A stretch of 14,511 nt of DNA from JBFWWW01 sp050245975 (GCA_050245975.1 JBFWWW010000090.1:1-14511), one strand, 5' to 3'; positions 1 through 6,098 are shown, numbered from the stretch's first letter. Notes: generated from the sequence alone by a model not told the origin. Made by a program: numbers and translations.

Positions 1-1824
1 CGCGCCGAGGTGGACCGCCTGGCGTCGGCGCCCAACGCGCCTCCCGCGCCTGTTGCGCCGCCGCAGCGCGTGAAGATGGCTCTGCGGACGCCGTCCAATG
101 CCGCCCCGCAGGGCAATCCCGAGTCGGCGACCGTCGCCGGCGACATCTCCGAAGCCATTTCGCAGGCGCTGGCGCACAAGCGCGCGAGCGAGTCCAGGAC
201 GCAGGGGCCTGCTGCGGGCCCTGCCGCTCCCCAGGCGCAGGCCCCCGCAACTCCGCCGCCCACGCCCGTTGCGCCGCGCGCACCGGCGCCGCGTGCCGCA
301 GCACCCGTGCCGCCCATGCCGGCGTCCGCTCCCAAGCAGCCGGCTCCTGCCATGGCGCCCGCTGCGAAGCCGGCCGCGCCGGCAAACTCCGGCGCGCCGC
401 GTCCGGCGCTGGGCGCCGTGCGACCGCGCCGCTCGGCCGCCGCCGCCGTGAAGACGGAGCCGCACGTCGCGCGTCAGGCCACGCCGCCGCCACCTCCGCC
501 GGCACAGCAGACGGGCGAGCCCGACCTCACGTGGCGCGAGTGGCAGGAAATTCTCAATCGTGACGCCGCCGCGCCGGCAGATGCGAGGCCTGCGTCGCAG
601 GCAGCCCGTACGCAACCGCCGCCGATGAAGGCGCCCGCTCCCGCATCGGCCGCTTCCGCGCCCGCAGCGGCACCGGCAGCCGCAACGCGCGCCGCGCCCA
701 ATCCCTTCGCGTTCCGCCCGGCCGCCCCGCCGTCGCTGAAGGTGCCCGCGCAGGGCGGTGCCACGCCGCCGAACCTCGATCAGAGCGTCGACCAGATCCA
801 GGACCTGATCCGGCGCCTCGCCATCGACATCAACGGTCCGCTGGCCGGCAAGCCGGCCGAGGGCGCGCCGGCCGGTCCGCCGCCGCCACCCTTTGCCGCT
901 CAGGCCGAGGCGGAGGCCGCCGTCACGCGGTCGGCCGAGGCGCTCGACGTCACGGCCGGCGCCATGCGCGCGAGCCTTGCCGCCAAGGATGCGCGCGCGA
1001 TGGGCCTCACGTCGCAGTCTGCGCAGGCCGCGACGTCCGACGACGCCGGCGATTTCGGCGGGGATCCGCTGGCCGCCAGCCTTGCCGAGGCGATCACGGC
1101 CGAGCGCTTCGACGTCTTCATCGAGCCGATCCATGCGCTGCCCGACCGCAAGCCGCGTCACTTCGAGGTCAGCGTGCGTTTGCGCACGGGTGATGGCGCC
1201 TCGATCGAGAAGGCCGACGTCGCGGGCGTGCTGCGCCGCTGCGGCCTCATGCCCGGGCTCGATGCGGCCAACATGCTGCGTGCGGCCAAGGTGGCGCAGT
1301 GGCTCAACACGCGCGGACGCGACGCCTCCGTGCTGTCGGCCGTCGCCGGGCAGTCGCTCGATGATGCCGCCTTCCTCGATCGCGCCGCGCAGGCCGTCGT
1401 GCGCGGCGGCCGGACCAATCTGGTGCTGGCCTTCGCCCAGAGCGACGTGCGCCTGTTCGCGCCCGCCCACCATCGCGCGCTGGCGATGCTGGCCAACATC
1501 GGCTTCCGCTTCGCGCTCGAGGAGGTGACCGACCTCGGCATGGACTTCAGCGAGCTGGTGACGGCCGGGTTCTCCTTCGTGAAGCTCGACGCCAGCGTGT
1601 TCCTGGAAGGGCTTGCCACCGCCGACGGCTTCGTGCCGGCGGCCGACATCTGCCGCTATCTCGCCGACCACGGCCTGACGCTGATCGTCGGCCACATCGA
1701 GGACGAGCGTCAGCTCGCCAAGGTGCTGGGCTTCGGCGTGCTGTTCGGCAAGGGCCGGCTGTTCGGCGGGCCGAAGCCGGTGAAAGCCGAGGTCCTGGGC
1801 CAGCCGGGCGTCGTGGCGGCCTGA
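1..1824 (+). CDS. Degenerate EAL-domain protein, 5' end outside window
   Basis: The reading frame is open at the left edge (codons for R-A-E precede the GTG at position 10), so the true start probably lies upstream. Counting from that GTG, residues 1-250 are a Pro/Ala-rich, probably disordered linker. A short amphipathic stretch (about 252-275, DQSVDQIQDLIRRL) follows. From about 353 to 590 the fold pattern is that of an EAL cyclic-di-GMP phosphodiesterase domain. The catalytic set is mostly gone: the EAL signature reads EVS (E386 kept), the substrate-binding QP motif reads EP, the DDFG loop reads EEVT, and the AEGVE motif reads GHIED with His562 where Glu is expected. The KLD lysine (K525) is kept. 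I infer an enzymatically dead domain that may bind c-di-GMP or a protein partner. Whether an upstream membrane or sensor part exists cannot be seen. A hairpin at 1870-1899 follows the gene. Confidence 0.8.
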   Translation, partial: RAEVDRLASAPNAPPAPVAPPQRVKMALRTPSNAAPQGNPESATVAGDISEAISQALAHKRASESRTQGPAAGPAAPQAQAPATPPPTPVAPRAPAPRAAAPVPPMPASAPKQPAPAMAPAAKPAAPANSGAPRPALGAVRPRRSAAAAVKTEPHVARQATPPPPPPAQQTGEPDLTWREWQEILNRDAAAPADARPASQAARTQPPPMKAPAPASAASAPAAAPAAATRAAPNPFAFRPAAPPSLKVPAQGGATPPNLDQSVDQIQDLIRRLAIDINGPLAGKPAEGAPAGPPPPPFAAQAEAEAAVTRSAEALDVTAGAMRASLAAKDARAMGLTSQSAQAATSDDAGDFGGDPLAASLAEAITAERFDVFIEPIHALPDRKPRHFEVSVRLRTGDGASIEKADVAGVLRRCGLMPGLDAANMLRAAKVAQWLNTRGRDASVLSAVAGQSLDDAAFLDRAAQAVVRGGRTNLVLAFAQSDVRLFAPAHHRALAMLANIGFRFALEEVTDLGMDFSELVTAGFSFVKLDASVFLEGLATADGFVPAADICRYLADHGLTLIVGHIEDERQLAKVLGFGVLFGKGRLFGGPKPVKAEVLGQPGVVAA

Positions 1825-1869
1825 GCGCCGCCCCCGCACGTTGATCGGCGCGGCAAAGACCGCTAGAGG

Positions 1870-1911
1870 GAGGCGCCGGGCCGGACGGTCCCGCGCCTCT
1901 TCTGTTCTTCT
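1870..1911 (+). terminator. Probable Rho-independent terminator after the EAL gene
   Basis: GAGGCG, a bulged C and CGGG (1870-1880) pair with CCCG-CGCCTC (1890-1899) around a 9-base loop. A pyrimidine-rich tract with seven T in twelve bases follows. It lies 46 bases after the EAL stop and directly before the GGAAG ribosome binding site of the HAD gene. It may end the first transcript, or act as a leader hairpin for the second gene if the two are co-transcribed. The T-tract is interrupted, so termination strength is uncertain. Confidence 0.4.
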
Positions 1912-1923
1912 GGAAGCCTCCGC

Positions 1924-2772
1924 GTGCACCACATTCCCGTTCTCGCCTCCGTTGCCGGTCTTGCGCCCACCTCCGACGGATGGATCGTCGACATCTGGGG
2001 CGTGATGCACAACGGCATCGCCCCGCATGCGCGCGCGGTCGATGCCTGCCGGCGCTTTCGCGCCTCCGGCGGCGTTGTCCTGCTGGTGTCGAACGCGCCG
2101 CGGCCCAACACCGCCGTCATGGCGCAGCTCGACGGCATCGGCGTGCCGCGCGATGCCTATACCGCCATCCTGTCCTCGGGCGACGTGACGCGCGACATGA
2201 TCGTGCCGTGGCAGGGCAAGCCGCTCTTCCACCTGGGACCGGCGCGCGACAAGGGGCTGTTCGAGGGCTTCGACATCCGGTTCGCCGACGCGCAGACCTG
2301 CGCCGTCGTCATCTGCTCCGGTCTCCTCGACGACACGAAGGACACGCCCGAGACCTACCGTCCCGTGCTCGAGACGCTCAGGGCGCGCGCCGTCCCGATG
2401 ATCTGCGCCAACCCGGACATCCGCGTCGAGCGCGGCGAGAAGCTCGTCTATTGCGCCGGCGCCGTCGCGCAGCTCTATGGCGAGATGGGCGGCGCCGTGA
2501 CCTACGCCGGCAAGCCGTGGCCGCCGATCTACGACCGCGCCGTGCGCGAGATCGGCCGCCTCGCCGGCCGCGACGTGACGCGTGCGCGCATCCTCGCCAT
2601 CGGCGACGGGCTCGAGACCGATATCAAGGGTGCGGGAGCGGCGGGCATCCGTTCGGTCTTCATCGCCAGCGCGATCCATGTCGAGGCGGCGCTGGACGAT
2701 GCGGAGCTCGACCGCCTGTTCGCCGGCCGGCCGCACCCGCCGGTCGCCGCGCTCGACACGCTGGCCTGGTAG
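1924..2772 (+). CDS. HAD-superfamily class IIA hydrolase (TIGR01459-type)
   Basis: A 282-residue protein starting at GTG, with GGAAG seven bases upstream (1912-1916). It has the NagD-like class IIA HAD layout. Motif I is DIWGVMHNG with the nucleophile Asp23, motif II is LLVSNAPRP, a Lys lies in the AGKPWPP segment, and motif IV is IGDGLETDIKGA with Asp228 and Asp233. The usual second aspartate of motif I (DxD) is Trp25. As I recall, this D-x-W-G form marks an alphaproteobacterial (and plant) subgroup of unknown substrate. It is probably a cytosolic sugar- or glycerol-phosphate phosphatase, but the substitution of the general acid/base residue makes ordinary phosphatase chemistry uncertain. 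It ends 10 bases from the convergent oxidoreductase gene. Confidence 0.85.
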   Translation: MHHIPVLASVAGLAPTSDGWIVDIWGVMHNGIAPHARAVDACRRFRASGGVVLLVSNAPRPNTAVMAQLDGIGVPRDAYTAILSSGDVTRDMIVPWQGKPLFHLGPARDKGLFEGFDIRFADAQTCAVVICSGLLDDTKDTPETYRPVLETLRARAVPMICANPDIRVERGEKLVYCAGAVAQLYGEMGGAVTYAGKPWPPIYDRAVREIGRLAGRDVTRARILAIGDGLETDIKGAGAAGIRSVFIASAIHVEAALDDAELDRLFAGRPHPPVAALDTLAW

Positions 2773-2782
2773 GGCTCGCGGC

Positions 2783-3781
2783 CTAGACCGTCAGGACGAT
2801 CTTGCCGACGTGCTGGCTCGTCTCCATGCGCCGGTGCGCCTCGGCGGCCTGCGCGAGCGGAAAGGTGGAATCCACCACCACCTTGATCTTCTTCGCTGCC
2901 AGCAGCGGCCAGACCTTGTCCTCCAGTGCGCGCGCGAAACCGGCCTTCACCTCGCGCGTGCGCGGCCGCAGCGTCGAGCCGGTCAGCCAGACGCGCTTCA
3001 CCATCAGCCGCGAGACGTTGATCTTCACGTCGGCGCCCTGCAGCGTCGCGATCTGCACGATGCGGCCGTCCTCGGCCGCCGCCACGATGTTCTTCTCCGT
3101 GTAGTCGCCGCCCACCATGTCGAGCGTGACGTTGACGCCCTTGCCGCCGGTCGCGTCCTTGCAGGCGGCGACGAAATCTTCCGTCCGGTAGTTGACGGCG
3201 CGATCGGCGCCGAGGTCGCGGCACACCTGGCACTTGTCGTCCGAGCCGGCCGTGGCGATGACGCGCGCGCCGAGCGCCTTGGCGAGCTGGATCGCGGTGG
3301 TGCCGATGCCGCTCGTCCCGCCGTGCACGAGGAACCACTCGCCGGCCTCGAGGCCGCCACGCTCGAACACGTTGTTCCAGACGGTGAAGAAGGTCTCCGG
3401 CACCGCGCCGGCTTCCGTCAGGCTGAGACCGGCTGGCACGGGCAGCGCCACCGGCTCCTCGGCCAGCGTATATTGCGCATAGCCGCCGCCGTTGACGAGC
3501 GCACAGACCCTGTCGCCCACCTTCCAGCGCGTGACGCCCTGCCCGAGGGCTGCCACCTCGCCCGCAACCTCCAGCCCCGGCAACTGCGAATGCCCGGGCG
3601 GCGGCGGATAGGCGCCGATGCGCTGCTGGATGTCGGGACGATTCACGCCGGCCGCCGCCACCTTGACGAGGATCTGGCCGGCTCCCGGCTTCGGCACCGG
3701 AACCTGGCGCGGCTGCAGCACCTCCGGACCGCCCTTCGTCGTGATCTCGATGGCTGTCATCGTCTCGGGCACACCGGTCAT
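2783..3781 (-). CDS. NAD(P)H:quinone oxidoreductase, PIG3-like MDR family
   Basis: A 332-residue medium-chain dehydrogenase/reductase of the zinc-free quinone oxidoreductase (TP53I3/PIG3-like) type. The start at 3781 is chosen because GGAGAG stands a few bases upstream and the length fits the family (about 325-335). The open frame runs further 5' to 4111, but that extension has the look of non-coding sequence and overlaps the divergent DUF1192 gene. An ATG at 3760 is a weaker alternative. The N-terminal GroES-like domain shows KVAAAGVNRPDIQQR and PGLEVAGEV. The Rossmann nucleotide-binding loop is HGGTSGIGTTAIQLAKALGA, and the C-terminus is HVGKIVLTV. The Cys/His zinc ligands of alcohol dehydrogenases are absent. 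It probably reduces quinones or enones with NADPH in the cytosol. It is divergent from DUF1192 and convergent with the HAD gene. Confidence 0.9.
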   Translation of the reverse strand: MTGVPETMTAIEITTKGGPEVLQPRQVPVPKPGAGQILVKVAAAGVNRPDIQQRIGAYPPPPGHSQLPGLEVAGEVAALGQGVTRWKVGDRVCALVNGGGYAQYTLAEEPVALPVPAGLSLTEAGAVPETFFTVWNNVFERGGLEAGEWFLVHGGTSGIGTTAIQLAKALGARVIATAGSDDKCQVCRDLGADRAVNYRTEDFVAACKDATGGKGVNVTLDMVGGDYTEKNIVAAAEDGRIVQIATLQGADVKINVSRLMVKRVWLTGSTLRPRTREVKAGFARALEDKVWPLLAAKKIKVVVDSTFPLAQAAEAHRRMETSQHVGKIVLTV

Positions 3782-3875
3782 GGCACTCTCCGTCGCTGCT
3801 CTTGCGGCAGCAATGCCCGACCCCGGCCGTTGAGACAAGACGGCATTCGTGCCAGTTTTGCCGTTGAGCGATCGG

Positions 3876-4079
3876 ATGGATGCCATGGACTGGGACGACA
3901 GCGCACCGAAGAAGCCCGCGGCCATAACGGTGGGCGAGCCGCTTGCCAATCTGTCGGTCGCCGATCTCGAGGCGCGCATCGCCGCGCTCGGTGCCGAGAT
4001 CGAGCGGGTGAAGGCCGAGCTCGCCCGCAAGAAGGCGCACAGCGCGGCTGCGTCCGAACTCTTCAAAGGCTCGAATTGA
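3876..4079 (+). CDS. DUF1192 family small protein
   Basis: A 67-residue acidic/basic protein with the DUF1192 pattern: an Asp-rich N-terminus (MDWDD), a Pro/Lys linker, the segment LANLSVADLEARIAALGAEI and a helical coiled-coil-like tail ending ASELFKG. Function is unknown. The start is a choice between ATG at 3876 (GAG seven bases upstream) and ATG at 3885; a GTG at 3849 is possible but less likely. It is divergent from the quinone oxidoreductase, with about 94 bases between starts, and lies upstream of rcdA on the same strand, separated by 371 bases with a terminator. From memory, DUF1192, RcdA, bL31 and the MsbA-like exporter are neighbours in many Rhizobiales, so this looks like vertical inheritance. 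Confidence 0.8.
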   Translation: MDAMDWDDSAPKKPAAITVGEPLANLSVADLEARIAALGAEIERVKAELARKKAHSAAASELFKGSN

Positions 4080-4145
4080 GGCGCAAAGCGGGTTGTTTCC
4101 CTGCAGCGCACAGTAAATTTCGAGTCCGCGGAAAATCGTCAACCA

Positions 4146-4160
4146 TTAAGCGTTTGTTAG
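4146..4160 (+). promoter_or_regulatory. CtrA-like binding box TTAA-N7-TTAG
   Basis: TTAA-GCGTTTG-TTAG differs from the CtrA full-site consensus TTAA-N7-TTAA(C) by one base, with exact 7-base spacing. It lies 67 bases after the DUF1192 stop and about 290 bases before the rcdA start. In Caulobacter, rcdA is reported to be in the CtrA regulon, which makes a chance match less likely. I could not place a good -10 hexamer at the expected distance, so the promoter it serves (a small RNA, rcdA, or both) is open. Confidence 0.5.
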
Positions 4161-4227
4161 CCAGCCGGCGTTACGCTTTGACCCGATCCAGTCATCTGGA
4201 TTCTGCTGAGTGGCCTCTCTGTCCACT

Positions 4228-4251
4228 CTGTTTGACGCCTCCCTGTTTGAC
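4228..4251 (+). repeat. 9-base direct repeat CTGTTTGAC, period 15
   Basis: CTGTTTGAC occurs at 4228-4236 and again at 4243-4251, separated by GCCTCC. It sits between stem 2 and the terminator stem of the candidate small RNA, so both copies could be unpaired and act as tandem target-binding or protein-binding sites. Confidence 0.7.
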
Positions 4252-4255
4252 TTTC

Positions 4256-4283
4256 GAGCCGCCCGCAAGGCGGCTCTTTTTTT
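4256..4283 (+). terminator. Strong Rho-independent terminator
   Basis: GAGCCGCC (4256-4263) pairs perfectly over 8 bp with GGCGGCTC (4269-4276) around the loop CGCAA, followed by seven T (4277-4283). It stands 177 bases after DUF1192 and 168 bases before rcdA, so rcdA probably has its own downstream promoter unless this site is an attenuator. Confidence 0.85.
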
Positions 4284-4314
4284 CGGCGCCGTTCTTGCAT
4301 AGCCACCCCTGAGG

Positions 4315-4338
4315 CCGCCGATCCGGTGGATCGGGCGG
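4315..4338. promoter_or_regulatory. GC-rich dyad, possible operator or hairpin
   Basis: CCGATCC-GGT-GGATCGG (4318-4334) is a perfect 7-bp dyad. Flanking CCG and CGG (4315-4317 and 4336-4338) extend it, with one bulged G. No T-tract follows, so it is not a typical terminator. It lies between the terminator and the rcdA start and could be a protein-binding site. Confidence 0.35.
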
Positions 4339-4384
4339 TCGCGGGCCACGAAACCATCCCAATTTGGGGCGACTTTGTTAACTG

Positions 4385-4424
4385 TCGCCTGCGAGTGTGG
4401 TGTTGTGTAGTGTCTCGCAGGCGA
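4385..4424 (+). promoter_or_regulatory. 11-bp hairpin in the rcdA 5' region
   Basis: TCGCCTGCGAG (4385-4395) pairs without mismatch with CTCGCAGGCGA (4414-4424). The 18-base GT-rich loop has no C. The 3' arm ends 14 bases before the GGAAG ribosome binding site and 26 before the ATG. A TTAAC CtrA half-site (4378-4382) stands immediately upstream. If transcribed it would be a stable leader hairpin; as DNA it could be a two-site operator with 29-base centre spacing. Confidence 0.5.
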
Positions 4425-4450
4425 GTGGTTCCTGTTGCGGAAGTAGAGTC

Positions 4451-5023
4451 ATGAGCACCCGTACCCAGACGAGCGATGCGCAGGCGTCCAGTTGCGTGAC
4501 GATTTCCTTCGGCGAGCGCTACGCGCAGTCGGAGCAGTTCGAAGCCACCTTCAAGGAAGGCATGGCGCTGGTGGAGCGCACGGCGTCCTACCTCGACGGC
4601 ACCGGCCGCAAGGAAGCCCGCCTTCTCAAGTCGCCGCTGACGATGGTCTATGCGACCGAGAGCATGCGGCTGACGACGCGTCTTCTGGAATTGGCCTCCT
4701 GGCTCATGATCCGTCGCGCCCTCAAGGACGGCGAGATCACCGAGGAGGAAGCGAAGGTGAAGCGCGAGCGCGTGCGCCTCAACACGCTCGGCCGCCCCTC
4801 GCACGTCAAAGGGTTCAGCGAGCTGCCGCAGGGCCTGAAGGATCTGGTCGATGCCAGCTTCGCGCTCAACGACCGCATCGTGCAGCTCGACCGCGCCATG
4901 CAGGTGGTGATCGAGCCGGCCGAGGCTCCTGCCGAAACCGCCGCTGCCAATCCGGTCGGCGCGCAGGTGTTGCGCCTTGAATCGGCATTCTCCGGTCACG
5001 GGCGTCGCGCGCGCCGCATCTGA
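4451..5023 (+). CDS. rcdA: RcdA, regulator of CtrA degradation (DUF1465)
   Basis: A 190-residue protein with the DUF1465/RcdA pattern: SFGERYAQSEQF (19-30), FKEGMALVERTASYLDG (34-50), YATESMRLTTRLLELASWL (67-85), a Glu/Lys-rich helix (97-109) and a flexible tail from about 155 ending in RRARRI. In Caulobacter, RcdA is a cytosolic adaptor that binds CpdR-primed ClpXP and delivers CtrA and other substrates for degradation during the cell cycle, with PopA. The ATG at 4451 is chosen for the GGAAG seven bases upstream and the family N-terminus; an in-frame GTG at 4397 would lie inside the leader hairpin. GAGTC, a CcrM methylation site, abuts the start codon. A terminator overlaps the stop codon, so it is probably monocistronic. 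Confidence 0.87.
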   Translation: MSTRTQTSDAQASSCVTISFGERYAQSEQFEATFKEGMALVERTASYLDGTGRKEARLLKSPLTMVYATESMRLTTRLLELASWLMIRRALKDGEITEEEAKVKRERVRLNTLGRPSHVKGFSELPQGLKDLVDASFALNDRIVQLDRAMQVVIEPAEAPAETAAANPVGAQVLRLESAFSGHGRRARRI

Positions 5024-5046
5024 GCCCGCCATAGATCGGGCTCTTT
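5022..5046 (+). terminator. Rho-independent terminator of rcdA
   Basis: GAGCCCG (5022-5028) pairs with CGGGCTC (5037-5043) around an 8-base loop and is followed by TTTC. The first two bases belong to the rcdA stop codon. The T-tract is short. Confidence 0.6.
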
Positions 5047-5130
5047 CATCCCGCGAAATTGCCGGCGGCACGCGGCAGGCTCCGGCCGGCCGCGAGCGGC
5101 ATTCCAGTCTTCGCCAATGGAGCGGCGGCC

Positions 5131-5649
5131 ATGACGACGCGCACGGTGTCACGCGGCGCGAAGCCCGGAGCGAAAGAGCAATGCACCCCGGCGGAGCTGA
5201 TCGATCGGCGGATCGCGGAGCTGGCGGACTGGCGCGGAGACATGCTGGCCCGCATCCGGCGCGTCATCAGGCGGGCCGATCCCGATGTGGTCGAGGAGTG
5301 GAAGTGGCGCGGCGTCCCGGTCTGGTCGCACGCCGGCATCATCTGCACCGGCGAGACCTACAAGGCCGTCGTCAAGATGACCTTCGCGAAGGGTGCATCG
5401 CTGGCGGACCCGTCCGGTCTCTTCAATGCCAGCCTCGAAGGCAACACGCGGCGCGCCATCGATCTGCGGGAGGGTGACCGTCTCGACGAGCCGGCGCTGG
5501 CCGCGCTCATCCGTGCGGCGGTGGTGCTGAACACCACGACGGCGACGGCGCGCGGCAGCCGCAAGTCCGGACCGCAGTCCGGGAAGGCGACCGGCCGGCC
5601 AGTAAGGCCGGCCAAGGGCCTCAGAACATCCCGTCGAACTTCTTCTTGA
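5131..5649 (+). CDS. DUF1801 family protein
   Basis: A 172-residue protein of the DUF1801 (YdhG-like) fold. The core at about 20-135 shows LIDRRIAELADWRGDMLARIRRVIRRADPDVVEEWKW, then the typical VPVWSHAGIICTGETYKAVVKMTFAKGASL, then the LREGDRLDEPAL segment before a final helix. The biochemical function of this family is not known; members resemble iron/frataxin-fold or stress proteins only loosely. The ATG at 5131 has GGAG eight bases upstream; an in-frame ATG at 5059 lacks one. The last 35 residues are a basic, low-complexity tail. The 3' end overlaps the convergent rpmE gene by 29 bases, and the tail encodes the hairpin at 5593-5613. Confidence 0.8.
   Translation: MTTRTVSRGAKPGAKEQCTPAELIDRRIAELADWRGDMLARIRRVIRRADPDVVEEWKWRGVPVWSHAGIICTGETYKAVVKMTFAKGASLADPSGLFNASLEGNTRRAIDLREGDRLDEPALAALIRAAVVLNTTTATARGSRKSGPQSGKATGRPVRPAKGLRTSRRTSS
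5593..5613 (-). terminator. Hairpin just after rpmE, inside the DUF1801 3' end
   Basis: GGCCGGCC-AGTAA-GGCCGGCC is a perfect 8-bp stem with a 5-base loop. On the minus strand it begins 7 bases after the rpmE stop. It has no T-tract, so it may terminate weakly or protect the rpmE mRNA 3' end. On the plus strand it is part of the DUF1801 coding sequence. Confidence 0.4.
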
Positions 5650-5845
5650 AGCGCGACAGGCGCCCGCCGCGGTCCAGCAGCTGCTGGTTGCCGCCGGTCC
5701 AGGCCGGATGCGTCTTGGGGTCGATATCCAGCGTCAGGGTGTCGCCCTCGGCGCCGTAGGTCGAATAGGTGTCGAAGGTGCTGCCGTCCGTCATCACCAC
5801 CTTGATGCGGTGGTAGGACGGGTGGAAATCCTCGGTCTTCTTCAT
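5621..5845 (-). CDS. rpmE: 50S ribosomal protein L31 (bL31)
   Basis: A 74-residue protein with the alphaproteobacterial bL31 pattern: MKKTEDFHPSYHRIKVVMTDG, then TYGAEGDTLTLDIDPKTHPAWTGGNQQLLDRGGRLSRFKKKFDG. It binds at the junction of the two ribosomal subunits near 5S rRNA. No cysteine is present, so it is the zinc-free (C-) form. A GAGAGA stretch about eight bases upstream serves as ribosome binding site. A good promoter is seen at 5939-5967, giving a leader of about 87 bases. It is divergent from the ABC exporter gene. Confidence 0.95.
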   Translation of the reverse strand: MKKTEDFHPSYHRIKVVMTDGSTFDTYSTYGAEGDTLTLDIDPKTHPAWTGGNQQLLDRGGRLSRFKKKFDGMF

Positions 5846-5938
5846 GGCATCGTCTCTCGCTGCGGCCGGAACGGATTGCGCGCCCGGGTCTCCGGGGCAT
5901 CCTCGGCGCGTCGGTCTCAGGATGTTCTGCGCGCGATG

Positions 5939-5967
5939 CTATAGCTGAAAGCGCCTGCGGGTTCAAG
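5939..5967 (-). promoter_or_regulatory. Housekeeping promoter of rpmE
   Basis: Read on the minus strand: CTTGAA (-35, 5967-5962), 17-base spacer, CTATAG (-10, 5944-5939). This is one base from the alphaproteobacterial sigma-70 -35 CTTGAC and close to CTATAT for the -10, with ideal spacing. Transcription would begin near 5932. Confidence 0.65.
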
Positions 5968-6098
5968 CGAGCCGGACACGGGGTGCCCGGCGGGGTTGCT
6001 GCGCCCATAGACCTCACTTGTCCGGCGGGCCCCGGCCCGGCATTGTGCGCGGAGATCGTTCGCCGCGGCCGTTCTGCCGCACCAGACCGGTAGGCCGC

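Larger units (their letters stand above)
4185..4283 (+). ncRNA. Candidate small RNA or structured leader/3'UTR with CU-rich loops
   Basis: This segment of about 100 bases folds as consecutive stems and has no ORF. Stem 1 is ATCCAG/CTGGAT around TCAT (4186-4201), with an extra G-U pair. Stem 2 is GAGTGG/CCACTC (4208-4213, 4223-4228) around the loop CCTCTCTGT. A single-stranded part follows with CCTCCC (4238-4243) between two copies of CTGTTTGAC. It ends in a perfect terminator with a T7 tract. Exposed CCUCUCU and CCUCCC resemble the anti-Shine-Dalgarno loops of alphaproteobacterial trans-acting RNAs. The 5' end is a guess. It could instead be a DUF1192 3'UTR or an attenuator for rcdA. Confidence 0.35.
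4080..4450 (+). other. Regulatory intergenic region between DUF1192 and rcdA
   Basis: No convincing gene lies in these 371 bases. In order they hold: GAGTC (4122-4126), a CtrA-like box (4146-4160), a hairpin (4185-4202) overlapping GATTC (4199-4203), a second hairpin (4208-4228), a 9-base direct repeat (4228-4236 and 4243-4251), a Rho-independent terminator (4256-4283), a GC-rich dyad (4315-4338), a TTAAC half-site (4378-4382), an 11-bp hairpin (4385-4424), the rcdA ribosome binding site (4439-4443) and GAGTC (4446-4450). It is visibly less GC-rich than its flanks. Confidence 0.8.

Noticed and set aside
3782..4111. N-terminal extension of the quinone oxidoreductase
   Set aside because: It would overlap the whole DUF1192 gene and make the protein 110 residues longer than the family; the GGAGAG site before 3781 decides the start.
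2529..4142. Long open frame on the minus strand, 537 codons
   Set aside because: It overlaps the HAD gene and the quinone oxidoreductase in another frame and reads as Arg/Ala/Gly-rich sequence typical of GC-rich shadow frames. The in-frame MDR family motifs belong to the other frame.
6018..6098. TTG-initiated N-terminal extension of the ABC exporter
   Set aside because: The extra 27 residues are Arg/Pro-rich, lack family similarity, and start at a rare codon without a ribosome binding site; GTG at 6099 is preferred, though not proven.
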